From DAOUAJ01 sp034433615 (lineage in GTDB: Bacteria > Chloroflexota > Anaerolineae > DUEN01), in contig DAOUAJ010000135.1 in assembly GCA_034433615.1 (NCBI GenBank), positions 1 to 53,141 of the forward strand: a stretch of DNA of 53,141 nt, written 5' to 3'. The notes under the pieces were generated by a model. The model had not been told where the DNA came from. It did not search any database and saw nothing but the letters and a program-made list of their open reading frames with translations. Shown here one piece after another: positions 32,548 through 39,870 of the stretch. Positions within the stretch are counted from its first letter, which is position 1; every line of letters begins with the position of its first letter. Both the position numbers and the translations under genes were made by a program.

Positions 32548-32666
32548 CCTGCCTTTCTCAGCCTAAGCCCCCCGGACCAGGCTGAGAGGAGGCAGGCGGA
32601 AGGCAAAAGGGGGATTTCTGCGGAGGGGGTTCCCTTCGCGCCTCCCCGTCGTGGGCAGGAGTGGGC
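32548..32666 (+). repeat. ~119-bp dispersed repeat, copy A, with conserved hairpin
   Basis: This intergenic stretch aligns almost without gaps to 42779-42896. CTGCCT and CTCAGCCT (32549-32554, 32557-32564) pair with AGGCTGAG and AGGCAG (32579-32586, 32590-32595). A GGGTTCCCTTCGCGCCTCCCC box follows. The surrounding gap between hoxH and hoxW (32361-32814) shows no gene. Confidence 0.7.
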
Positions 32667-32814
32667 TTCTACTGAAAAAGCCTGCTCTGTAAAGCGATGA
32701 GGGATAGGGTTGACATAAGGCTCTAGCACCCGTCCCCGGGTGCGCTTTTGGCGGCCCGAGGACGGGCCTTGGAGCTTGTATCAAAACCTCAAGAGTTTGA
32801 AGCGAGGCAAGACA

Positions 32815-33318
32815 TTGGCCGAAGGCAAACAGCGGGTTTTGGTGCTGGGCTACGGCAACGTGAGCCGCCAGGACGATGGCATCGGGTTTCACGTGATCAA
32901 CGCCATAGCCTGGCGGCTGGGACGGCCACCGCTGGCGCCGGGCGAGGAAGGCCTCTCAGACCTGGGGCAGCCGGTGGACCTGGCCTTCGTGCTCCAGCTT
33001 GTCCCGGAGCTGGCCGAGACGCTGGCCGACTACGACGAGGTCTTCTTCGTGGATGCCCACACGGGTGCTTACGAGGAGCCGATCCGCTGGGAGAGGCTGG
33101 CGCCCGGCTACGCACCCTCAGCCTTCACCCATCACATGACCCCGGCCACGTTGCTGGAGATCGCGAAAGCCCTTTACGGTCGAACGCCCATGGGGCATCT
33201 GGTTTCCGTGCGGGGATTCCGGTTCGGCTTCGGCATGGAACTGTCGCCCGAGGCGCAACGGCTGTGCGAGATGGCCGCCGGGCAGATTGTGGAGCGGTTG
33301 CCTGCAGTGGACAAGTAA
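32815..33318 (+). CDS. hoxW: Hydrogenase maturation protease (HoxW/HyaD family)
   Basis: A 167-aa protein with the family opening VLVLGYGNVSRQDDGIGFHV (GxGN and the Asp-Asp-Gly metal ligand), the second acidic motif FVDAHTG, and the His-containing THHMTPATLL. These are the three nickel-sensing positions of HybD-like endopeptidases, which cut the C-terminal tail of the large subunit after Ni-Fe assembly. The partner is HoxH, whose tail after His450 is just upstream. I chose the TTG at 32815, with GAGG seven bases upstream, because family members begin only a few residues before GxGN. A GTG at 32740 is an alternative. Confidence 0.88.
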   Translation: MAEGKQRVLVLGYGNVSRQDDGIGFHVINAIAWRLGRPPLAPGEEGLSDLGQPVDLAFVLQLVPELAETLADYDEVFFVDAHTGAYEEPIRWERLAPGYAPSAFTHHMTPATLLEIAKALYGRTPMGHLVSVRGFRFGFGMELSPEAQRLCEMAAGQIVERLPAVDK

Positions 33319-33574
33319 TGTCGCACGTCCGCATCCAGTCTTTCAGGCTGTCCAGGCGAATCTGCCGTATATCGCGCAGCGCGACCGGGAACACCATTAC
33401 CCGGCCCTCGACGATGAGATGGCCGAAAGCGATGTCGCCGATGGTCGTGCCCTTGTACCTTACAGTCATGTGCTTGACCGGCTTGACGGCCAGCCCTCGC
33501 AACTTCAACTCATGGTGGCAAGCATTGCCGTAGATGCGATGCATGAAACCGAGGCCCAGGATGGTATACGATAA
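33319..33574 (-). pseudogene. N-terminal and middle part of a GxxExxY-type protein, decayed
   Basis: Minus-strand reading gives ILGLGFMHRIYGNACHHELK, LRGLAVKPVKHMTVRYKG, TTIGDIAFGHLIVEGRVMVF and DSLKDWMRTCD. It follows the pattern of GxxExxY (PD-(D/E)XK-like) proteins, but the acidic residue before LIVE is Gly-His, and the ExK motif is FPV. The frame then runs into the 3' end of hoxW on the opposite strand without a proper C-terminus. The missing end is found upstream at 33657-33722. No start or SD is convincing. Confidence 0.55.
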
Positions 33575-33656
33575 AGCGGGGTAGAGCCAGTTGGCAGAGG
33601 GGGCCACCACTTCTGAAGGCAACGTTACAGGCGCTACAGGGGCCCTGGTGACCGGA

Positions 33657-33722
33657 TCGAAGTAGAGGCCGATCGAACTCTGGCTTCTCGCTCCCGAAGT
33701 TAAAGAGCAATCCCACTTTACG
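33657..33722 (-). pseudogene. C-terminal piece of a GxxExxY-type protein, out of order
   Basis: Minus-strand reading gives AYRKVGLLFNFGSEKPEFDR, the usual closing segment of GxxExxY proteins (VGLLINFG). It lies before, not after, the N-terminal part. The stop of the large secreted protein (33720-33718) falls inside this piece in another frame. Confidence 0.5.
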
Positions 33723-36700
33723 GTACGCTCTCCATGCTCCCCAGAACCACCATCGGTAGATACGATTGAGGGGACATGGCCGTCGGTGTGGGTGTCCTGG
33801 TGAGTGTAGGAGTAGGGGTTGACGTGCTGGTTGCCCTGAGTGTAGCTGAAGGGGTGGGCGTCGGGGTGGCAGTAGGCTGGGCATAGACGCCGAAATCACG
33901 CCCCGTCTCGCCGCCCGCGGGTACGTACAACAATGCCTGCGAGAAGGTCGAGAAGGCATAGCCCTCCGGTGCCACAGCTACCAACAGGTAATTGGCGTTG
34001 GGAGCCACGTTCTCAAACAGGTAATAGCCGTCGGCACCGCTGACACGGCTGTCAATCAACATGCCCGAGCGATAGAGCTCCAGGCGCACCCCTGGCTGCC
34101 CGACCTCGTCTGCATCTTTGATGCCGTCACGGTCCAGGTCGTTCCACACCTGACCACGCACCCGGCCGCCCGGTGGTGTGGCTGTAGGCGTAGACGTGGG
34201 GCTGGCCGTCGCGGTAGGAGTGAAAGTTGGCGTTGCTGTGGGTGTGGGCGTCACGGTCAGCGTGCGAGTGGGAACAGGCGTCAAAGGCGTAGGGGTGGGG
34301 GTAAATGTCGGTTCCCACTGAATCAGGGTGCCATCGAGGTACAACTGCCCCCAGTCTGGTGAACTGGTCGTCGTCTGGTTGCCTTCCCACACCATGTGAT
34401 TTTGCCATTCACCTCCCCGGCCACCATCATCATCCCGTAGCGCCCACGTGAACCCCAGTACGCGATCAACGGTTAGGGAACTCAGGTTCATCACAGCGCG
34501 TGGGATGGCGATCTCCATGTCGAACCCATCTGGCGCTTCGCGTGTGAACAACGTGATGCCCGAGACCGGAGAGCCGAACCGGCCCACCCGGCCGTCTACC
34601 ACGAAGGTGAACTGGTGATCGTCGGCACGATAAGGAACGTGGTCGTGCAGGCCGTCAATCCCCATCTCGATAGCATCGTCCCACCACATCTTGTCACTAT
34701 CAGCCACCAGCACGTCGTCCAGCACGTGAATGGCGAAGTAGAGATTCTCTGCATCCCAGGCCGAGCGGATCGTCGCCGTGAAGTCTTGAGGTTTCGGGGT
34801 GGAGCGCGGCGCAACGAAATGCGCCGTTGTGGGATCGAGCAGGACCGTGCCGTTAGATGGCCAATCGCTGATGTCGCCGTTGACGGCCGGCGGCGTGAGG
34901 GCCTGGTAGCTCAGCAGCGTACGCGTGTCGAATGTCGGCGTGACGCTTGCCCTGAGCGTAGCCGAAGGGGTGGGCGTAGGTGTTACCGTCGGCGTAGGCG
35001 TCACAGTAGTGGTTGGAGTGGGGCCTGTAGGCGTAGCCGTCGGGGTCGCGGTCGGCGGCGTGCCGCCACCCCCACCGTAGTGCCAGATATGCCCCTCGCT
35101 GTCGCCCACCCACACATCGTCCTCAGCCAACGCGAACAGCGACACCAGGTTGGCCGACGTGGGCGGAGCTACCATCGGCTGCCATGTCTGGCCATCCATC
35201 GTGCGGTAGACGCTCCCTTGCCAGCCTACAGCGTACCCCACCGTCGCGTTCACCATCTGCAGTTGCTCCAGGACCACCGGCACGGCTGCCTGTTGCTGGA
35301 ATGTGGGAACGTCTGCCGTTGCATTGCTGATCTGAAGAATCGTGCTGGGTGACTCGCCGGGTGGCGCATCCTCCAACGTAGTAGCGATCCAGCCGGTATT
35401 GGTGTCTACAAAGCTGATGTCGTAGGCATAGCGGTTGACATTGAACTCGCTCGGCCACATCTTCCGGCCCCAGCTCGCGCCGTTATTGAAGGTCGTATAC
35501 AGGCGCCCTTTGGCAGCCGCGTAGCAGATGTCAGGGGTAGGGCACTCGATGGCGCGCACCACGTAGTTGTTACTGACGCTTACGGGACTGAAGTAGTAAC
35601 CGTCGGTCGCACGGAACAGGTAATTGTAGGTGGTGCCCACCAGGACGGTGTCGGGCCTGCCGGTCCACAGCACGGAGTACAGGAAACCGCCGTAGGAGAT
35701 GCTTTTGATCGCGCTTTGCCAGGATACACCACCGTCGAGGGTGCGCAGGATGGTGCCGTAACGTCCCACCACCCAGCAGGTGTTGGTGTCCTTGCAATGG
35801 ATGGCCGAGAAGAAAGCTTTGTTCACAGTTTGCCCGTGGCTGGTTAACTCTATCCATGTGTTACCTCCATCTGTCGTTTTGTAGATGAAGGCATTCCCAG
35901 ACTCCTCGGTCCATTCCGGTCCCCCTGCTGCATAGCCAATTTCTGGGCTAGGGAAGTAAATACTCCACACCTTGATTGAAGGGGGGGCCTTGGGCACTGT
36001 GAACTTCAGTTGCCACCCGGTGCCAACGGGTGTCGAACTGGGCGTCGGCGTCGGTGTACCGGTGGGAGTGGGGGTCACTGTCGGCGTCGGTGTGTCACTT
36101 GCTCCGGGGGTAGCTGAAGGGGTGTAGGTCGGAGTGGCCGTTGGGGTTAAGGTCTCCGTCAGCGTAGCGGTGGGTGTCGGAGTCTCTGTTGGCGTCTCAG
36201 TGTCGGTTGGGGTTACCGTTGGGGTCGAGGTGTTCGTAGGGGTCGGCGTCAAAGTTGCGGTGGGCGTCAGCGTCGGCGTTGGCGTGGTGGCTGCATTGGG
36301 GAAGTTCACCGTCGTGGTGGCCCGCGCTGCCACCATGACCGGCACCACGGGCACGCGCGCAACATATCCGGCGGGCGCCACCAGCTCTTCCACCACATAC
36401 GGCCCCGGCAGTAAGCCGGCGAAGGCATAGGCGCCGTCACTGCCGGTCACCCACGAGTTGATGAGGACACCACTCTGACGCAGGACGATGAGCGCGCTGG
36501 CTAACAAACTCTCGCCTGGTTGATAGAAGTAGTCGCCGTTGGCATCATTGAACACCACGCCCGCGATGGCTCCTGTTTCCGGTGTGGCGGTGGGCGTTTC
36601 TGTTGGGGTGCTCGTAGGCGTTCCCGTAGATGTCTCTGTTGGAGTAAGTGTCGGGGTCTCCGTTGCTGTGGCGGTTGGGGTCTCTGTGGCCGTGTCCGTA

Positions 36701-36828
36701 GGTGTGACTGTGGGAGTCTGATCTTCTTGCCAGGTCAGGGCCGCACTGCTGGGAGCTCTCCCTCCCCACCACATCAGGAACCCCACCATGATCACCGCGA
36801 TCCAAACTGATCCTCGCCGCCTCTCCAC
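33718..36828 (-). CDS. Large secreted multidomain protein with Thr-Pro linkers
   Basis: A 1036-aa exported protein. A signal peptide (~5-30) is followed by Thr-Pro-rich linkers that separate four folded parts: an SdrD-like B domain (~90-165, GVVFNDANGDYFYQPGES), a beta-propeller of the Ycf48/BNR type (~265-590, with YKTTDGGNTW and RTLDGGVSW), a CBM9/DOMON-like sugar-binding domain (~630-840, with VNGDISDWPSNG), and a second SdrD-like domain (~885-970, GQVWNDLDRDGIKDADE). It ends SYLPMVVLGSMESVP; many proteins of this phylum end at YLPxV plus one or two residues. The GTG at 36828 has AGGAGG seven bases upstream. It probably sits on the surface and binds glycans or proteins. Confidence 0.8.
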   Translation of the reverse strand: MERRRGSVWIAVIMVGFLMWWGGRAPSSAALTWQEDQTPTVTPTDTATETPTATATETPTLTPTETSTGTPTSTPTETPTATPETGAIAGVVFNDANGDYFYQPGESLLASALIVLRQSGVLINSWVTGSDGAYAFAGLLPGPYVVEELVAPAGYVARVPVVPVMVAARATTTVNFPNAATTPTPTLTPTATLTPTPTNTSTPTVTPTDTETPTETPTPTATLTETLTPTATPTYTPSATPGASDTPTPTVTPTPTGTPTPTPSSTPVGTGWQLKFTVPKAPPSIKVWSIYFPSPEIGYAAGGPEWTEESGNAFIYKTTDGGNTWIELTSHGQTVNKAFFSAIHCKDTNTCWVVGRYGTILRTLDGGVSWQSAIKSISYGGFLYSVLWTGRPDTVLVGTTYNYLFRATDGYYFSPVSVSNNYVVRAIECPTPDICYAAAKGRLYTTFNNGASWGRKMWPSEFNVNRYAYDISFVDTNTGWIATTLEDAPPGESPSTILQISNATADVPTFQQQAAVPVVLEQLQMVNATVGYAVGWQGSVYRTMDGQTWQPMVAPPTSANLVSLFALAEDDVWVGDSEGHIWHYGGGGGTPPTATPTATPTGPTPTTTVTPTPTVTPTPTPSATLRASVTPTFDTRTLLSYQALTPPAVNGDISDWPSNGTVLLDPTTAHFVAPRSTPKPQDFTATIRSAWDAENLYFAIHVLDDVLVADSDKMWWDDAIEMGIDGLHDHVPYRADDHQFTFVVDGRVGRFGSPVSGITLFTREAPDGFDMEIAIPRAVMNLSSLTVDRVLGFTWALRDDDGGRGGEWQNHMVWEGNQTTTSSPDWGQLYLDGTLIQWEPTFTPTPTPLTPVPTRTLTVTPTPTATPTFTPTATASPTSTPTATPPGGRVRGQVWNDLDRDGIKDADEVGQPGVRLELYRSGMLIDSRVSGADGYYLFENVAPNANYLLVAVAPEGYAFSTFSQALLYVPAGGETGRDFGVYAQPTATPTPTPSATLRATSTSTPTPTLTRTPTPTAMSPQSYLPMVVLGSMESVP

Positions 36829-36997
36829 TTCCCTGCCTCCTGATGACAGCCGATTGGCCACTGTCTGGTGGCCTCAAACAGGGGGTTATTATCGCGCGCA
36901 AGGATGAAGACAGGATGAACGCAAATCCGGCGTGAGATGACGAAATCATCATCTTGACGCCCAACCCGAACGGGCCGGAACCAAGACACGACGGACG

Positions 36998-37474
36998 TCA
37001 GCGGATCGCCAGGCCGGCCGTCCAATCGTAGCCAATCTCCGGGTCATCATGTGGAATGCGTCCCTCGTCGCTGGGGTCGTAGACGCCGGACGTCACGTAG
37101 AGCAGGTGGGCTTCGGCGCTCAACACGCGGCAGCCGTGCGCCACTCCGGGAGGGATCTTGAGGACAATTGGCGGGTAGTTGTCGCCCATCAGCAACTCCT
37201 GAAGCTGACGGAAGGTCGGGCTATCCGAGCGTGTATCGTACAGGGCTACCTTCAGGCTGCCGATGGGCACGTACCACCAATCCGTTTGCCGCCGATGGAT
37301 ATGCCAGGCTTTGACCACGCCGTAGTACATGCGGCTGTGGCTGAGCTGGCCGAACGCGCCTGCACCGAAGAATGGGTCTGTCACCCGGATCAGCTCCCGA
37401 AAGAACCCGCGATCATCAGCGTGGGTGACCAATTCCTTGATTTCCACTCCATGTAATCGCGTTGACGTGCTCAT
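36998..37474 (-). CDS. dTDP-4-dehydrorhamnose 3,5-epimerase-like cupin
   Basis: A 158-aa protein of the RmlC-type cupin fold. THADDRGFFRELIR at the N-terminus, SHSRMYYGVVKAWHIHRRQTD (strand pair with the catalytic-His region), PIGSLKVALYD and PPGVAHGCRVLS match the family. RmlC is about 180 aa, so this is short. Enzymes of this fold epimerise or isomerise dTDP-keto sugars; a true RmlC role needs rmlA, B and D, which are not nearby. AAGGAGAAGG precedes the ATG. The promoter at 37537-37565 is back to back with that of the TIM-barrel gene. Confidence 0.82.
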   Translation of the reverse strand: MSTSTRLHGVEIKELVTHADDRGFFRELIRVTDPFFGAGAFGQLSHSRMYYGVVKAWHIHRRQTDWWYVPIGSLKVALYDTRSDSPTFRQLQELLMGDNYPPIVLKIPPGVAHGCRVLSAEAHLLYVTSGVYDPSDEGRIPHDDPEIGYDWTAGLAIR

Positions 37475-37536
37475 GCCTTCTCCTTGCAGCAGCTTTCCGT
37501 GACTTCACCCTGCTTTCCCCACCCTTCAGCTAAAGC

Positions 37537-37565
37537 ATCATACCACGCGGTGGCAGGCTATGCAA
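37537..37565 (-). promoter_or_regulatory. Promoter of the cupin gene
   Basis: On the minus strand, TTGCAT (37565-37560), 17 bases, TATGAT (37542-37537). Confidence 0.6.
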
Positions 37566-37568
37566 AGG

Positions 37569-37597
37569 TTGACAGCCATACCCCTGTCCACTACAAT
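37569..37597 (+). promoter_or_regulatory. Promoter of the TIM-barrel isomerase gene
   Basis: TTGACA (37569-37574), 17 bases, TACAAT (37592-37597). Its -35 is only three bases from the -35 of the divergent cupin promoter, so polymerases may compete. Confidence 0.7.
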
Positions 37598-37664
37598 GCC
37601 AAAGTCGGCTAACTGGTTTGAACACACCCTGCCAAATTCAATGGAATATGGGAGGTGAAAGAAG

Positions 37665-38588
37665 ATGCAACGCCCCTGGGACTCTCTGTTGACGTTAAGC
37701 GTAGTCCATTTTATGGCGTTCCCGGAATGCATGGGGGGCACTGGTCCCATCGCTGAGACGTTGACCCGACTGGCTCTGGACGACTTCTTCGGTGCGGCCG
37801 AGATCACCTGGATCAAGGACCCGGTCGAACGGGCGCGGGTTCGCAGCATCGCCGAGCAAAGCAGGCTAAAGCTAGGATACGGTGCGCAGCCCACGTTGCT
37901 GATGCAGAAGCTCAGCCTCAACGATCTGGACCCGGATGGCCGGCGCAGAGCGGTGGCTCAGATCAAAGCGTGCATTGACGAGGCGGCGGAATTGGGATGC
38001 GCGCGGGTGGCGTTCCTGGCAGGGCCTGACCCGGGCGATGCGGATCGCGAGCGGGCGCTGGACCTGCTGGCAGCTTCCATCACCGAGCTGTGCCACTACG
38101 CTCAGGACAAGGGGATCGCCCTGACGTTGGAGACTTTTGATCGCACGGTGGATAAGAAGTCGCTGATCGGCCCGTCCGAGCTGGCGGCGCAGTTTGCAGC
38201 CCGCATTCGGGCGGATTTCCCCAGCTTCGGCCTGATGTACGATCTGAGCCACATGCCGCTGCTGGGCGAATCGGCTCTTCCGGCATTGTCCACGTTGAAA
38301 GATCACCTGGTGCACATCCACGTCGGTAACTGCGTCATGACGCCCGGGCGGGTGGCGTATGGCGACCAGCACCCGCGCTTTGGCTTCCCTGGCGGGGAGA
38401 ACGATGTGCCCGAGCTGGCCGGATTCCTGGCAGCTCTATTTGAGGTGGGGTATCTCAAGCAAGGTGCGACGGTTGGTGATAAGCCCTGGGTAGGCTTCGA
38501 GGTGAAGCCGGTGGCGGGGGAGTCTTCGGAGTTGATCCTGGCCAACACCAAGCGCGCCTGGCAGCAGGCCTGGGCGCGGTTGCCATGA
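37665..38588 (+). CDS. Sugar phosphate isomerase/epimerase (xylose-isomerase-like TIM barrel)
   Basis: A 307-aa protein of the AP-endonuclease-2/IolE/Hyi superfamily. The barrel runs the whole length: DDFFGAAEITWIKD, DEAAELGCARVAFLAGPD, GIALTLETFDR (with a metal-binding Glu), LMYDLSHMPLLGE (metal-binding Asp and His), LVHIHVGNCVM (His), and WVGFEVKP (Glu). These positions match the divalent-metal ligands of the family. Known members act on ketoses, inosose or hydroxypyruvate; the substrate here is unknown. A GGGAGGTGA site precedes the ATG. It is a single-gene unit. Confidence 0.86.
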   Translation: MQRPWDSLLTLSVVHFMAFPECMGGTGPIAETLTRLALDDFFGAAEITWIKDPVERARVRSIAEQSRLKLGYGAQPTLLMQKLSLNDLDPDGRRRAVAQIKACIDEAAELGCARVAFLAGPDPGDADRERALDLLAASITELCHYAQDKGIALTLETFDRTVDKKSLIGPSELAAQFAARIRADFPSFGLMYDLSHMPLLGESALPALSTLKDHLVHIHVGNCVMTPGRVAYGDQHPRFGFPGGENDVPELAGFLAALFEVGYLKQGATVGDKPWVGFEVKPVAGESSELILANTKRAWQQAWARLP

Positions 38589-38681
38589 GTCCAACGTCAC
38601 AACGGATGAAAACGACCGGCAGTCCGCACTGCGCGGCCAGCGGCCGTTGTTCTCAGGGCGGCGTTGGGTCTTCTCCCTAGA

Positions 38682-39032
38682 CTACGCCGCCTGTTCAAGT
38701 CGCTCGGATTCGGTCAAGTAGCGAGTGATCTCGGCCTGGGCACGGTGATAAAGGCGCAACAGGTCGGTGTCAGTGCCTTTGAATTGCATGATCGTCTGGC
38801 GCGAGCACGCTGCACAGCCGCGCATGAATCTATAGCTACCGTTCGTGCACTTCAGACATCCGTTCAAGCGAATCATCATCAGACAGAAGGCCAGGCTGTC
38901 CGGATGGGTCTCCGGTAATTCGGCTGTGCGCGCGACCAGCTCTTGCCATTCTGCCTCCCGTAGCTCCTTCAATTCCGGGATCACATGGGACGGAAAAAGG
39001 ATCTCCGCTTTAGGGTGCACAGATACAGACAT
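38682..39032 (-). CDS. Small cysteine-containing protein of unknown function
   Basis: A 116-aa soluble protein. Helices dominate (FPSHVIPELKELREAEWQEL; DLLRLYHRAQAEITRYL). Two cysteine pairs in the middle, GCLKC (about residues 58-61) and GCAAC (about 72-75), are set like a zinc or iron-sulfur site. HPDSLAFCLMMIRLNGC adds one more Cys. I do not recognise the family. It starts 34 bases after the end of nuoI on the same strand with SD AAGGAAGAG, so it is probably the last gene of the nuoB-CD-I operon. Confidence 0.6.
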   Translation of the reverse strand: MSVSVHPKAEILFPSHVIPELKELREAEWQELVARTAELPETHPDSLAFCLMMIRLNGCLKCTNGSYRFMRGCAACSRQTIMQFKGTDTDLLRLYHRAQAEITRYLTESERLEQAA

Positions 39033-39066
39033 GACTCTTCCTTTCAGGAGGGTGAGAAGGCGACGG

Positions 39067-39846
39067 CTACGATTTCTCCCCCTCCTCCTTTGCTTGCCGC
39101 TGAGCGCGCCGGGCTGCCGCTTCCGCTTTGCGCCGTTCGATCTCTTCAGAGGTCAACCTGGGCCTTGCCGGCGCGGGTGCTTCTGCCTTGCGCTGCTTAG
39201 CCTCCTCGGCAGCGGGCTTGCCGCCGGCCGTCTGGGCTGCCGGAGCGCCTTCCGTCCGGGCCGCCCGGCTTTCCGCCTTGGCCTCCCTCTTCGCCGCTCT
39301 GGCCGCCTCTTCTTCAGCAAACTGAGTGGGACATAGAGCCGCGTAATACTCGACGGGGGCCATTAGTGTTTGCTTGTCGTACACCAGTTGCGGGTATCGT
39401 TCATACACCGATAGTTCGAAGTCGTGGTTCATCTTGATGGCGTCAAAGGGACAGAACTCGGCGCAGAAGCCACAGCCCATGCAGATGGAGACATCAATGT
39501 GGAACTCGGCTGGCCGGGTGATCGGCTTGCCGCTCTCGTCCTGATCGCGCACGATCCAGATGCACTGGGGCGGGCACACCTTAGCGCAGATGCCGCAAGC
39601 GGTACAGCGCTCTTCTCCTGTCTCCGGGTCGAAGAGGAGCATGGGAATGAACCGGAACCGCTCTGGAATCAGCCGTTTCTCCTCCGGGTACTGGATGGTG
39701 AAAATGCCCTCTTCATCAGGCATCTGGCGCACAATGTCTCGCCCACCTGCATAGCGGCTGGGTATCTTACGCAGGTCATCAATGTAAGTGTTGACCAGGT
39801 GCTTCATGGTCACGCCCAGCCCCTTCAACACTCCTAATCCGAACAT
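39067..39846 (-). CDS. nuoI: NADH-quinone oxidoreductase subunit I with charged tail
   Basis: A 259-aa protein; usual NuoI is about 150-180 aa. Residues ~80-140 carry two 4Fe-4S motifs, CTACGICAKVCPP and CMGCGFCAEFCPF, which hold clusters N6a and N6b on the path to quinone. The last ~90 residues are an Ala/Lys/Glu/Arg-rich tail ending in LTSEEIERRKAEAAARRAQ, a motif shared with NuoB of the same operon. The core lies in the peripheral arm of complex I. GGGGGGAGAC precedes the ATG. It follows nuoCD after 24 bases. Confidence 0.92.
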   Translation of the reverse strand: MFGLGVLKGLGVTMKHLVNTYIDDLRKIPSRYAGGRDIVRQMPDEEGIFTIQYPEEKRLIPERFRFIPMLLFDPETGEERCTACGICAKVCPPQCIWIVRDQDESGKPITRPAEFHIDVSICMGCGFCAEFCPFDAIKMNHDFELSVYERYPQLVYDKQTLMAPVEYYAALCPTQFAEEEAARAAKREAKAESRAARTEGAPAAQTAGGKPAAEEAKQRKAEAPAPARPRLTSEEIERRKAEAAARRAQRQAKEEGEKS

Positions 39847-39870
39847 GTCTCCCCCCAGTGTGATCCAGCG

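Noticed and set aside
33125..33318. Continuation of the GxxExxY reading frame
   Set aside because: This part is antisense to the conserved end of hoxW and has lost any family resemblance.
32748..33533. 261-aa plus-strand reading over hoxW
   Set aside because: It is the +2 frame of hoxW, rich in Arg/Gly/Ala as expected from high G+C DNA.
34615..35352. 245-aa plus-strand reading
   Set aside because: It is the antisense of the sugar-binding and propeller domains, with Arg/His-rich nonsense composition.
36134..36810. Valine/glycine-rich plus-strand readings
   Set aside because: They are the antisense of Thr-Pro repeats in the secreted protein.
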